A stretch of 64,000 nucleotides of DNA from Peptoclostridium sp965368085 (GTDB taxonomy: Bacteria; Bacillota; Clostridia; Peptostreptococcales; Peptostreptococcaceae): the NCBI GenBank assembly GCA_965368085.1, contig CBDULP010000002.1, positions 62,001 through 126,000 of the forward strand, in the 5' to 3' direction. The translations under genes and the position numbers were made by a program. The notes beneath the pieces are model-generated. The model did not search any database and was not told the DNA's origin. It worked only from the letters and a program-made list of their open reading frames with translations. Below, one piece after another: positions 53,537-61,698 of the stretch (within the stretch, counting starts at the first letter, position 1; each line of letters starts with the position of its first letter).

Positions 53537-54157
53537 ATGAAGGACGCAGAAGTTGTTGAATTCAAAGGAACAAAAAATGGGCTCATTATAAACATAAAGG
53601 GTGAACATGATTTTCACACAATAAAAAAAAGCGTTATAGAAAGGGTTGAAGGTGCAGGAGGCTTTTTTAAAGGAGCTACTATAGCAGCTATAAACTGTAA
53701 CGGCATAGATGATATCGACTATTTAAAGCTCAAAGCTCTTGTGACAGAAAACTTGGGAATGAGTCTTCTTGAAGAGCAGGGTAAAAAAAATGCCGGTGTT
53801 TTTGAAGGCATACAAGAAGGAAAAACAAAATTTGTCAGAAGTACACTTAGGTCTGGAAAAAAGGTAGAATTTAATGGTAATATAGTGATAATAGGCGATG
53901 TAAACCCAGGTGCCCAGGTAATAGCACATGGGAATGTTATAGTTGTAGGCTCTTTGAAAGGAGTCGTGCATGCAGGTGCAAATGGAAACAAAATGGCGTT
54001 TGTATCAGCATATGAGCTTCAGCCTATGCAACTTAGGATAGCGGACGCAATAGCCATACCACCCGATGGCGAAATGGGAAACAAACCGGAGTTCCCAGAA
54101 ACGGCTTTAATAAAAGACAATAATATAGTAATAGAACCAAGCCTTAATAGAAAATGA
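53537..54157 (+). CDS. minC: Septum-site inhibitor MinC
   Basis: 206-residue MinC. N-terminal FtsZ-inhibiting domain (about 1-95) followed by the right-handed beta-helix dimerisation and MinD-binding domain (RSGKKVEFNGNIVIIGDVNPGAQVIA, then GNVIVVGSLKGVVHAGANG). ATG 53537 follows GGAGG. It prevents Z-ring assembly near poles when complexed with MinD. First of three adjacent min genes. Confidence 0.95.
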   Translation: MKDAEVVEFKGTKNGLIINIKGEHDFHTIKKSVIERVEGAGGFFKGATIAAINCNGIDDIDYLKLKALVTENLGMSLLEEQGKKNAGVFEGIQEGKTKFVRSTLRSGKKVEFNGNIVIIGDVNPGAQVIAHGNVIVVGSLKGVVHAGANGNKMAFVSAYELQPMQLRIADAIAIPPDGEMGNKPEFPETALIKDNNIVIEPSLNRK

Positions 54158-54174
54158 TTTGGGAGGTTGAATAG

Positions 54175-54972
54175 ATGGGAGAGGTAATAGTTATAACATC
54201 TGGCAAGGGGGGCGTTGGAAAAACGACCACAACTGCAAATATAGGGACAGCACTGAGCCTTTCCGGAAAGAAAGTCGCTGTTATAGATGCGGACATAGGG
54301 CTTAGAAACCTGGATGTGGTAATGGGGCTGGAAAACAGAATAGTGTATGACATTGTGGACGTTGTAGAGGGCAATTGCAGACTGAAGCAGGCTCTCATAA
54401 AGGACAAGAGATTCGAAGGGTTGTATCTGCTTCCGGCGGCTCAGACGAGAGACAAGACCGCCATATCCCCAGCGCAGATGAAAGAGCTTACAGAAAATCT
54501 AAAAGAAACATTTGACTATGTAATAATAGACTGTCCGGCCGGGATAGAGCAAGGTTTTAAAAATGCCATATCTGGAGCCGACAAGGCGATAGTGATAACC
54601 ACTCCTGAGGTCTCAGCTGTGAGAGATGCTGACAGGATAATAGGGCTTTTAGAGGCAAATGATCTTGAAAATCCAAAGCTAATCATCAACAGAATAAGAT
54701 TTGAAATGGTAAAGCGTGGAGACATGATGAATATAGAAGACATAATAGACATTCTGGCGGTGGATCTCATAGGCGTGGTTCCGGATGACGAGAGTGTCGT
54801 GATAACCACGAACAAGGGTGAACCGGCAGTTACAGAGTCGAAATCGATTGCGGGCAAGGCTTATTTGAATGTTGCAAAGAGAATATTGGGGGAAGAAGTT
54901 CCGTTTTTAAGTATTGAAAGCAATGAGACTTTTGTGGAGAAGGTCAAGAGAATACTTGGGATTGCTAGATAG
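54175..54972 (+). CDS. minD: Septum-site ATPase MinD
   Basis: 265-residue deviant-Walker ATPase. P-loop SGKGGVGKTTTTANIG (residues 9-24), switch DADIGLRNLDVVMGLENRI, DCPAGIEQGF, and a C-terminal amphipathic membrane-targeting helix (about 251-265, FVEKVKRILGIAR end). ATG 54175 follows GGGAGG. It recruits MinC to membrane and is stimulated by MinE. Confidence 0.97.
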   Translation: MGEVIVITSGKGGVGKTTTTANIGTALSLSGKKVAVIDADIGLRNLDVVMGLENRIVYDIVDVVEGNCRLKQALIKDKRFEGLYLLPAAQTRDKTAISPAQMKELTENLKETFDYVIIDCPAGIEQGFKNAISGADKAIVITTPEVSAVRDADRIIGLLEANDLENPKLIINRIRFEMVKRGDMMNIEDIIDILAVDLIGVVPDDESVVITTNKGEPAVTESKSIAGKAYLNVAKRILGEEVPFLSIESNETFVEKVKRILGIAR

Positions 54973-54984
54973 GGGTGATTAGGG

Positions 54985-55266
54985 ATGGATTTGTTTAGCT
55001 TGTTTGGCAAAGGCTCTAAATCAAGCAAGAATATAGCAAAAGAGAGGCTTAAACTTGTGCTCGTACATGACAGGACTAATTGTTCAGATAAATTTTTGGA
55101 AAACATCAAAGGAGACCTCATAAAAACCATATCCAACTACATAGAGATAGATGAGGATGGTTTTGAAGTCAAGATGACCAAATCGAGGGATTCGATTGAG
55201 GGGACTGTGCTTTCAGCCTTGGTAGCTAATATACCGATAAAAAAAGTGAAGGACAGCATAAGATAA
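54985..55266 (+). CDS. minE: Cell division topological specificity factor MinE
   Basis: 93-residue MinE: an N-terminal amphipathic segment (MDLFSLFGKG), the anti-MinCD region (KNIAKERLKLVLVHDRTN) and the C-terminal dimerisation domain (IEIDEDGFEVKMT). It drives MinD oscillation. Many Bacilli lack MinE and use DivIVA-MinJ instead; this genome encodes both MinE and a DivIVA (6174). ATG 54985 follows AGGGGTGATTAGGG. A terminator follows. Confidence 0.95.
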   Translation: MDLFSLFGKGSKSSKNIAKERLKLVLVHDRTNCSDKFLENIKGDLIKTISNYIEIDEDGFEVKMTKSRDSIEGTVLSALVANIPIKKVKDSIR

Positions 55267-55300
55267 AAGGGAATTCCACTTTTGGAATTTCCTTTTCTTT
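55265..55300 (+). terminator. Rho-independent terminator after minE
   Basis: AAAAGGGAATTCCA (55265-55278) pairs with TGGAATTTCCTTTT (55283-55296) through one G-T pair, 4-base loop, T-rich tail. It closes the mreB-minE block; rodA would need its own promoter or read-through. Confidence 0.85.
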
Positions 55301-55355
55301 CGCTTTGTATTTATTTTTAAATCTGCAAGGGCTTATTTAAGCAGGGGAGGAAAAA

Positions 55356-56459
55356 ATGGATTTGAGGAAGTTCAAAGAGCTGGACTGGAAGCTGCTTGTG
55401 ATAGTATCGCTCATATTTGCAATAGGGATAGTAGTAATAAGCAGTGCGACTCATGCAAATATAGTGGGGCTCAATAGGCAGGTGAAGGTCCAGTTCATAT
55501 CGTTTTTAATGGGTATGGTAATAATATTTGGTCTGCTGCTTATAGACTATAACACTTTTGCAAAATACAGCAGACAAATATATATAGCAAATATAATGCT
55601 TTTACTTCTTGTGTATATGCCGGGCCTTGGAATAGAAAGAGCAGGTGCAAGATCCTGGATAAATCTTGGATTTGTCGATCTCCAAACGTCTGAAATAGTA
55701 AAAATAGGCTTTATACTGTCGTTTGCCAATTTTCTTGAAGAGAAAAAGGGAAAGTTAAACAGCTTTAAAGATTTAATGCCGGTAGCGTTGTATGCGGCAC
55801 CCATAGTGCTGCTTGTATTGAAGCAGCCGGATCTAGGAACCGCAATAGTTTTCATATCGATAATTGCTGGAATGGTTTTTATATGCGATATAAACCTTAA
55901 AATAGTTTTTTATACCACGGCGGCCTCTATTTTATCAATTCCTGCGGTATATCCTTTTTTGAAAGCGCATCAAAAAACAAGAATAGATGCATTTTTGCAT
56001 CCGGGAAATCCTGACTATGCCGGCAACTACCAGGTGATACAATCAATGATTGCCATTGGTTCAGGCAAAATTTTCGGCAAGGGACTCTACCAGGGGACCC
56101 AAAACCAGTTTAATTTCCTCCCGGTTCAAGACACTGATTTTATATTTGCGGTGCTTGCGGAAGAGCTGGGCCTTATAGGAGGGATGATACTCATAATTCT
56201 GTTTTACATTTTTTTGAAAAGAATACTTACAATAGCCAAGACTTCAAAAGACTTTTACGGAAGCCTCATAACAACGGGAGTGCTATTCATGTTTTTATAC
56301 CAGACGATTCAAAATATAGGCATGACTATGGGTCTTATGCCTGTGACTGGAGTGACATTGCCGTTTGTAAGTTATGGGGGAAGTTCCATGATTAACAGCA
56401 TGATAGCCCTTGGGCTCGTATTCAACGTTTCTATGAGAAGGAAGAAAATCAATTTTTAA
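55356..56459 (+). CDS. rodA: Rod-shape SEDS glycosyltransferase RodA
   Basis: 367-residue SEDS-family peptidoglycan polymerase with about 10 membrane helices. Marks: GIERAGARSWINLGFVDLQT, the KQPDLGTAIVF motif, GKGLYQGTQNQFNFLPVQDTDFIFAVLAEELG with the catalytic-type Asp, and the end PFVSYGGSSMINSMIALGL. It works with the class B PBP at 50710. FtsW and SpoVE are close relatives; adjacency to the mre-PBP2-min block makes RodA the best call. ATG 55356 follows GGGGAGG. Confidence 0.92.
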   Translation: MDLRKFKELDWKLLVIVSLIFAIGIVVISSATHANIVGLNRQVKVQFISFLMGMVIIFGLLLIDYNTFAKYSRQIYIANIMLLLLVYMPGLGIERAGARSWINLGFVDLQTSEIVKIGFILSFANFLEEKKGKLNSFKDLMPVALYAAPIVLLVLKQPDLGTAIVFISIIAGMVFICDINLKIVFYTTAASILSIPAVYPFLKAHQKTRIDAFLHPGNPDYAGNYQVIQSMIAIGSGKIFGKGLYQGTQNQFNFLPVQDTDFIFAVLAEELGLIGGMILIILFYIFLKRILTIAKTSKDFYGSLITTGVLFMFLYQTIQNIGMTMGLMPVTGVTLPFVSYGGSSMINSMIALGLVFNVSMRRKKINF

Positions 56460-56485
56460 TATATTTATGGAGGTAGTTAATTATA

Positions 56486-58330
56486 ATGGAAAGAGTCGAA
56501 ATAAACGACATTTTGCTTAAGGTTGAAAAGCCTGCAAGGTATACGGGAAATGAAATGAACGTATACAAAAAGGAGATAGATGAAAATACAATAAGATTTG
56601 CATTTTCATTCCCAGACATATACGAGGTTGGAATGAGCTTTATGGGAATGCAGATACTCTACAATCTGCTCAACAATATTGAAGATGTTTACTGTGAAAG
56701 GGTGTTTGCACCCGCGGCAGATATGGAAAGCATAATGAGGGAAAAGAATATTCCGCTTTTTGCGCTTGAAAGCAGGCATTCTGTGAAGAATTTTGACTTT
56801 ATAGGATTTACGCTTCAGTACGAACTTTCATACACTAATATACTAAACATGCTTGACCTTGCCGGAATACCGCTGTACACAAAGGACAGGTCGGAAGAAG
56901 ATCCATTTGTGATAGTCGGAGGACCTTGTGTTTTCAATATGGAGCCTATAGCAGACTTTGTGGACATAGCGACAATAGGCGAGGGCGAAGAGGTAATGGT
57001 CGAGCTTATGGACAGCTACAGAGAGTGGAAAAAAAGCGGCAAGAGCAAGAGGGAATTTCTTGTTCAAATAGCAAGGGAGATTGAAGGCGTTTATATTCCA
57101 TCCCTTTATGACTGTGAGTACAACGAGGATGGTACGCTCAAGGAGATTGCTCCAAATGTCGAAGGAGTGCCGACAAAGATAAAAAAGAGAATAATAAAAG
57201 ACCTTGATTCTGTATACTACCCGGACAGGCTAATAGTTCCATATGTAGACATTGTCCATGACAGGATAATGCTTGAGATATTCAGAGGCTGTACAAGGGG
57301 ATGCAGGTTCTGCCAGGCAGGAATGCTGTACAGGCCTATAAGGGAAAGAAGCGTCGAAAAGCTAAAGGAGCATTTGGCAAAGCTTGTGAAAAGTACTGGA
57401 TACGAAGAGATATCTCTATCTTCGCTGAGCACAAGTGACTACTCATCCCTTGAGGAACTTACAATGCACATATTAAAGGAATACAGTGAAAAACAGAAAG
57501 TATCTCTTTCGCTCCCGTCTCTAAGGCTTGACAATTTCTCGGCGGAGCTTGCCCAAAAGATACAAGAGGTTAGAAAAAGCGGACTGACATTCGCGCCAGA
57601 GGCGGGAACTCAAAGGCTTAGGGATGTAATAAACAAGGGGATAACTGAAGAAGATCTTGAAAATGCAATGACAAAAGCTTTTGGCATGGGATGGAGCAAT
57701 GTAAAGCTTTACTTTATGATGAGTCTTCCGACGGAGACATATGAAGATATTGATGGCATAGGCGACCTTGCATACAAGGTGCTGGATATATATAGGGAAT
57801 TAAATGATGGAAAGCTTGGCAGAAATTTCAACGTGACAGTGAGTACGTCTTCATTTGTGCCAAAGCCATTCACTCCTTTCCAATGGGAGCCGCAAAACAC
57901 TATTGAAGAGCTTAGGGAAAAACAAAGGTATCTAGTTCAAATGCTTAAAAATAGGAATATATCATACAAATACCATGAATCGAAGACAAGCTACCTTGAG
58001 GCTGTAATGGCAAGGGGAGACAGAAGGCTTGCAAAAGTAATACATGATGCATTCAAAAAGGGCTGCACATTTGACGGCTGGGATGACAAATTCAGGTTTG
58101 ACCTTTGGCAGGAGGCGTTTGAAGAGAATAACATCAGCATGGAGTTTTATGCACACAGAAGAAGAAGCTATGAAGAACTGTTCCCATGGGATCATATAGA
58201 TGCCGGGGTAAGCAAGGACTTCCTTATAAATGAAAATGAAAAAGCAAAAAAAGAAGAGCTTACACCTGACTGCAGGGGCGGATGCAGGGGTTGCGGAATA
58301 AATACAGAAATAGCAAGGGGGCTGTGCTAA
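56486..58330 (+). CDS. B12-binding-like radical SAM protein (TIGR03960 type)
   Basis: 614-residue radical-SAM protein. The N-terminal part (about 1-200) resembles a cobalamin-binding domain (FSFPDIYEVGMSFMGMQILY, VIVGGPCVFNMEPIADFVD). The 4Fe-4S motif CTRGCRFCQAG lies near residue 275, followed by SLSSLSTSDYSSLEEL and TFAPEAGTQRLRDVINKG. A cysteine-rich end (CRGGCRGCGINT) is also conserved. The reaction is unknown to me. Its stop overlaps the start of the next gene (TAATG); in other bacteria the two are fused. They sit before RNase G and ribosomal protein genes. Confidence 0.9.
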   Translation: MERVEINDILLKVEKPARYTGNEMNVYKKEIDENTIRFAFSFPDIYEVGMSFMGMQILYNLLNNIEDVYCERVFAPAADMESIMREKNIPLFALESRHSVKNFDFIGFTLQYELSYTNILNMLDLAGIPLYTKDRSEEDPFVIVGGPCVFNMEPIADFVDIATIGEGEEVMVELMDSYREWKKSGKSKREFLVQIAREIEGVYIPSLYDCEYNEDGTLKEIAPNVEGVPTKIKKRIIKDLDSVYYPDRLIVPYVDIVHDRIMLEIFRGCTRGCRFCQAGMLYRPIRERSVEKLKEHLAKLVKSTGYEEISLSSLSTSDYSSLEELTMHILKEYSEKQKVSLSLPSLRLDNFSAELAQKIQEVRKSGLTFAPEAGTQRLRDVINKGITEEDLENAMTKAFGMGWSNVKLYFMMSLPTETYEDIDGIGDLAYKVLDIYRELNDGKLGRNFNVTVSTSSFVPKPFTPFQWEPQNTIEELREKQRYLVQMLKNRNISYKYHESKTSYLEAVMARGDRRLAKVIHDAFKKGCTFDGWDDKFRFDLWQEAFEENNISMEFYAHRRRSYEELFPWDHIDAGVSKDFLINENEKAKKEELTPDCRGGCRGCGINTEIARGLC

Positions 58331-59025
58331 TGCCTTTAGTAAGAAGCAAATTCAAAAAAGAAGGTGACATGATATATATATCGCACCTTGACCTTTTAAG
58401 ACTGCTGGAAAGAACAATGAGAAGAGCCGGTATAAAACCGACATTTACGCAAGGATTCAACAAACACCCTAAAATAGCGTTTGCACAGGCACTTTCACTT
58501 GGAATTACAAGCCAAGGGGAGTATGTGGACATGGAAATTGACAGCGATATGAGCGGGGATGAATTCAAGGACAACATGAATAAATTCCTTCCAGAAGGAA
58601 TAAAATTCACAAAGTCGAAAATAGTGGACAAAAAGTCAGACTCGCTAATGGGCATAGTGACTCATGCAAGATACATGATAAACATAAAACTGCAGAGTGA
58701 AATTTCTATGGATGATGCGCAAATCGAGCTGGACAAGTTCATGGACATGGAAGAGATACTAGTTAAAAAGAAGAACAAAAAGGGCAAAATAAAGGAAATA
58801 AACATAAGAACGATGATACAAAGCATGGCAATAACCTTTGTGGAAAATGGCCAGATGTATTTAAATGCAGTTCTTTCAACAGGTTCTGCCGGAAACTTAA
58901 AGCCTGATATACTTTTAGACTCGATTGGTTCAAGCACCAATATTGAATTTTGTCCGCAGGAATCGAGGATTCAAAGGCAGGACATGTACATCATGGACGG
59001 CGAAAATCTAAAAGCACTAATTTAA
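58330..59025 (+). CDS. Radical-SAM-associated protein (TIGR03936/DUF2344)
   Basis: 231-residue partner of the preceding radical-SAM enzyme. Family marks are VRSKFKKEGDMIYISHLDLLRLLERTMRRA and FTQGFNKHPKIAFAQALSLGI at the N-terminus. No catalytic motif is apparent. The frame continues upstream inside the previous gene, but ATG 58330 overlapping its stop is the expected coupled start. Function is unknown; an accessory or substrate-presenting role for RNA or protein modification is inference. Confidence 0.88.
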   Translation: MPLVRSKFKKEGDMIYISHLDLLRLLERTMRRAGIKPTFTQGFNKHPKIAFAQALSLGITSQGEYVDMEIDSDMSGDEFKDNMNKFLPEGIKFTKSKIVDKKSDSLMGIVTHARYMINIKLQSEISMDDAQIELDKFMDMEEILVKKKNKKGKIKEINIRTMIQSMAITFVENGQMYLNAVLSTGSAGNLKPDILLDSIGSSTNIEFCPQESRIQRQDMYIMDGENLKALI

Positions 59026-59100
59026 AGGCATGAGAAGTATGAACCTGCCGGACGTCAAAGCTCTATAAAGCCGGACAGGTTCATGCAATACACATGCCTT
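59025..59100 (+). promoter_or_regulatory. Long stem-loop in the leader of rng
   Basis: Outer stem AAGGCATG/CATGCCTT (59025-59032 with 59093-59100), then a 9-pair stem ATGAACCTG/CAGGTTCAT (59039-59047 with 59076-59084), then CCGG/CCGG with one bulge and a 19-base loop. It starts at the stop codon of the preceding gene and ends 36 bases before the rng start. No T-run follows, so it is not a classical terminator; an RNA-processing or autoregulation site is possible. Confidence 0.6.
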
Positions 59101-59135
59101 ATTGTGGATTTATATAGTTGTGGGGGGTTCAAAGG

Positions 59136-60614
59136 TTGAAGAGAATAATAGTAGACAGGGGACTGTTTTATACAAGAATAGCTGCGGCGAACGACAAAGA
59201 CCTGTTGGACTTCAGAGTTCATGAGAACTTGAATAAAAGCCTTGTGGGGAATGTGTATAGGGGGAAGGTGCATAAGATACTCCCTGGAATAAGAGCAGCT
59301 TTTGTTGATATAGGAGAAGGCAAAAATGGATATTTGCCACTTGATAAAGGCAGCAAAGTAAAGCAGGGCAGCGATGTTTTGGTGCAGGTCGAAAAGGACG
59401 GCATGGGAGAAAAAGGTCCAAAGCTTTCTCTTGAAATTTCTATTGCAGGAAAACATATTATACTAATACCGCGAAAAAATGTTATGAAAATTTCGAATAA
59501 GATAAATGATGAAGATGAAAGAGACCGGCTACTGTCAATAATGGAAGAGATCTGCCCAGATGGATTTGGGGCCGTAGTCAGGACTAATGCAGCTGCAGCT
59601 CGAATGTCTGAGCTTGAGGATGAAATAAGAGGTCTTGGAAACAGGTGGACGGACATAGAAGGCGAGTATTTATTAGGTATTGGTCCTAAGCTCTTGCTAA
59701 GGTCAATTGATCCGCTACTTGAATATGTAAGGGATAATTTCAATGATAACTTTGGCCAGATTGTGGTAAACGATCCTGAATACTATGAAAAAATAAAATC
59801 AATGATTGAAATGGGTAATGGAGAAAAAGACAGGCTGCGCCTTTTCGATGAGACTAGCGATATATTTGATTACTACAACATAAAAAAGAGCATGAAAAAC
59901 CTTATAAAGAGGAAAATATGGCTTGAAAGCGGAGCGCACATAATAATAGAGGCCACAGAGGCGCTTACGGTGATAGATGTAAACACTGGCAGGAAGGTTA
60001 AGGGCTTTGATGCAGAAAAGACCATACTTGAGGCCAATATCGAAGCTGCGGACGAGGTTGTGCGCCAGATAAAGCTCAGAGACGTAGGCGGAATAGTTAT
60101 TGTAGACTTTATAGACATGAAATATGAAGGAAACAGAAAAAAACTGGTAAAAAGGCTTGAAGAAAATTTTTCGGACGAACCTGGAAGAGCCTTCATACAC
60201 GGGGTGACGAAGCTTGGCCTTGTTGAAATCACAAGAAAAAACCAAAAAAAGGGAATAGATCTGCTTATGAGCAAGGAATGTCCCTGCTGCCATGGAGTCG
60301 GAAAAATATCTTCAGATTACTTAGTACTGGACTTCATTGAAAAGGAAGTTTCAAGGATAAAAAAACATACCAGTGCAGATGGAGTTCTTTTCCATGTGGG
60401 CTATGACTTTTACGAATCAATGGAAAAGGATAATTTCAATCATTTATATAGCATATGCGAAAAATATGGGATTGCAATAGTAATTGCAAAGGATTATTTT
60501 CAAAAAGCTGGAAAGGCCTGCGTGAAGGCAATGGGAAGCAAAAATCAGGTGCTTGATAAGCTTCAAAATGGGCATGAATTTAAAGAAATTTATCCATTGA
60601 CAAAAGAAGTTTAA
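59136..60614 (+). CDS. rng: Ribonuclease G/E family endoribonuclease
   Basis: 492-residue RNase E/G catalytic-type protein that cleaves single-stranded RNA in rRNA maturation and mRNA decay. S1 domain (about 35-120, GNVYRGKVHKILPGIRAAFVDIG), DNase I-like core with metal-binding Asp in VIDVNTGRKV and VDFIDM, and the Zn-link ECPCCHGVGK. No long C-terminal scaffold is present, so RNase G type is the better name. TTG 59118 is in frame, but TTG 59136 is 8 bases after a G6 ribosome site and gives KRIIVDRG, the family start. It precedes rplU as in Clostridia. Confidence 0.94.
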   Translation: MKRIIVDRGLFYTRIAAANDKDLLDFRVHENLNKSLVGNVYRGKVHKILPGIRAAFVDIGEGKNGYLPLDKGSKVKQGSDVLVQVEKDGMGEKGPKLSLEISIAGKHIILIPRKNVMKISNKINDEDERDRLLSIMEEICPDGFGAVVRTNAAAARMSELEDEIRGLGNRWTDIEGEYLLGIGPKLLLRSIDPLLEYVRDNFNDNFGQIVVNDPEYYEKIKSMIEMGNGEKDRLRLFDETSDIFDYYNIKKSMKNLIKRKIWLESGAHIIIEATEALTVIDVNTGRKVKGFDAEKTILEANIEAADEVVRQIKLRDVGGIVIVDFIDMKYEGNRKKLVKRLEENFSDEPGRAFIHGVTKLGLVEITRKNQKKGIDLLMSKECPCCHGVGKISSDYLVLDFIEKEVSRIKKHTSADGVLFHVGYDFYESMEKDNFNHLYSICEKYGIAIVIAKDYFQKAGKACVKAMGSKNQVLDKLQNGHEFKEIYPLTKEV

Positions 60615-60707
60615 TTTGATAACATAAATGAGGTAACCGCGCAGGATGGGTATGAATGCCACATGGCAACCTGATTCTGGCGAGTCTGGATAGAGGAGGT
60701 GCGACAT
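60615..60707 (+). promoter_or_regulatory. Probable L21 leader RNA upstream of rplU
   Basis: A structured leader of about 90 bases: CAGG/CCTG (60642-60645 with 60670-60673) enclosing hairpin TGCC/GGCA (60657-60668), followed by GATTC/GAGTC with loop TGGC (60673-60686) and then GAGGAGGT. The arrangement and the CTGGCGAGTC stretch fit what I recall of the Firmicutes ribosomal L21 leader, an autoregulatory element of the rplU operon. A covariance-model search would settle it. Confidence 0.6.
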
Positions 60708-61019
60708 ATGTACGCAATAGTAGAAACTGGTGGAAAGCAGTACAGAGTACAAGAAGGCGATGTGATATTCGTTGAAAAGCTTGAGGCAAGTGAAGGAGAT
60801 GTAGTTACTCTTGACAAGGTTCTTGCTTTTTCTAAGGACGGAAGTCTTTCAGTAGGAAGCCCTGCAGTTGAAGGTGCTAAAGTTGAAGCTAAGGTTGTAG
60901 AAAACGGCAAAGCTAAGAAAGTTGTTATCTACAAATACAAAGCTAAGAAAGACTACAGAAGAAAAAAAGGCCATCGTCAGCCATACACAAAGCTTCAAAT
61001 TGAAAAAATAATGGGATAA
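60708..61019 (+). CDS. rplU: 50S ribosomal protein L21
   Basis: 103-residue L21 with the standard N-terminus MYAIVETGGKQYRVQEGD and C-terminal KDYRRKKGHRQPYTKLQIEKI rRNA-binding stretch (interrupted here only in naming, not in sequence). GTG 60699 overlaps GAGGAGGT, so ATG 60708, 7 bases later, is the start. The stop overlaps the prp start (TAATG). First gene of the rplU-prp-rpmA operon. Confidence 0.97.
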   Translation: MYAIVETGGKQYRVQEGDVIFVEKLEASEGDVVTLDKVLAFSKDGSLSVGSPAVEGAKVEAKVVENGKAKKVVIYKYKAKKDYRRKKGHRQPYTKLQIEKIMG

Positions 61020-61354
61020 TGATTACGGTCAATATATCCAGAAGTAGTAAAAACAATAAAATAATGGAGTTCGAAATAAGCGGCCATGCGGGATACGATG
61101 AGTACGGAAGAGACATTGTATGCAGTGCGATTTCAATTCTTGCACAGACTGCCGTGATTGGACTTATAGAATATGTAAGGATAGATTGTACTTACGAAAT
61201 AGAGGATGGATATCTCTACTGCAAACTGCCGGAGCATTGCTCGGAACCGCAGCAGGTTAAGATAGACAGCATTCTTGAGACAATGGTACTCGGAATTGAA
61301 AACATCAAAAATGGGTACGGATCCTACGTAAACATTGAGTATAAGGAGGTGTAG
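61019..61354 (+). CDS. prp: Ribosomal-processing cysteine protease Prp
   Basis: 111-residue Prp (YsxB) that removes the N-terminal prepeptide of L27. The catalytic His is in SGHAGYDEYG and the Cys in DIVCSAIS, with the standard spacing. ATG 61019 overlaps the L21 stop by one base. The substrate gene rpmA lies 2 bases downstream and carries the matching cleavage motif, so enzyme and substrate are co-translated neighbours. Confidence 0.95.
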   Translation: MITVNISRSSKNNKIMEFEISGHAGYDEYGRDIVCSAISILAQTAVIGLIEYVRIDCTYEIEDGYLYCKLPEHCSEPQQVKIDSILETMVLGIENIKNGYGSYVNIEYKEV

Positions 61355-61356
61355 GC

Positions 61357-61641
61357 ATGCTTTTCAACATAAATCTTCAATTATTCGCGAGTAAAAAAGG
61401 TGTTGGTTCTACTAAGAACGGCCGTGACTCGATATCAAAGAGACTAGGTGTGAAAAGAGCAGACGGACAAATTGTAACTGCCGGAAGCATACTAGTTAGA
61501 CAAAGAGGAACAAAGGTACATCCAGGAAACAACGTTGGAAGAGGCGGAGACGATACACTGTTTGCTCTTGTAGACGGCGTAGTTAAATTCGAAAGAAAAG
61601 ACAAGAAAAGAAAACAAGTTAGTATCTATGCTGCAGAATAA
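61357..61641 (+). CDS. rpmA: 50S ribosomal protein L27 with cleavable N-terminal prepeptide
   Basis: 94-residue L27 precursor. The first nine residues, MLFNINLQLF, plus Ala precede SKKGVGSTKNGRD, the mature N-terminus that reaches the peptidyl-transferase centre. NLQLFA is the Prp recognition motif of Firmicutes. The body has RRGTK-like RQRGTKVHPGNNVGRGGDDTLF. ATG 61357 follows AAGGAGGT. A terminator separates it from obgE. Confidence 0.97.
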   Translation: MLFNINLQLFASKKGVGSTKNGRDSISKRLGVKRADGQIVTAGSILVRQRGTKVHPGNNVGRGGDDTLFALVDGVVKFERKDKKRKQVSIYAAE

Positions 61642-61651
61642 TAGGATTTCT

Positions 61652-61678
61652 AAGGAGTGTCTTTTGACACTCCTTTTT
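61652..61678 (+). terminator. Terminator after rpmA
   Basis: AAGGAGTGTC (61652-61661) pairs perfectly with GACACTCCTT (61666-61675), loop TTTT, short T tail. Some read-through into obgE is likely, since no strong promoter is seen between them. Confidence 0.8.
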
Positions 61679-61698
61679 AATATGAAGGTGGTATTTTT

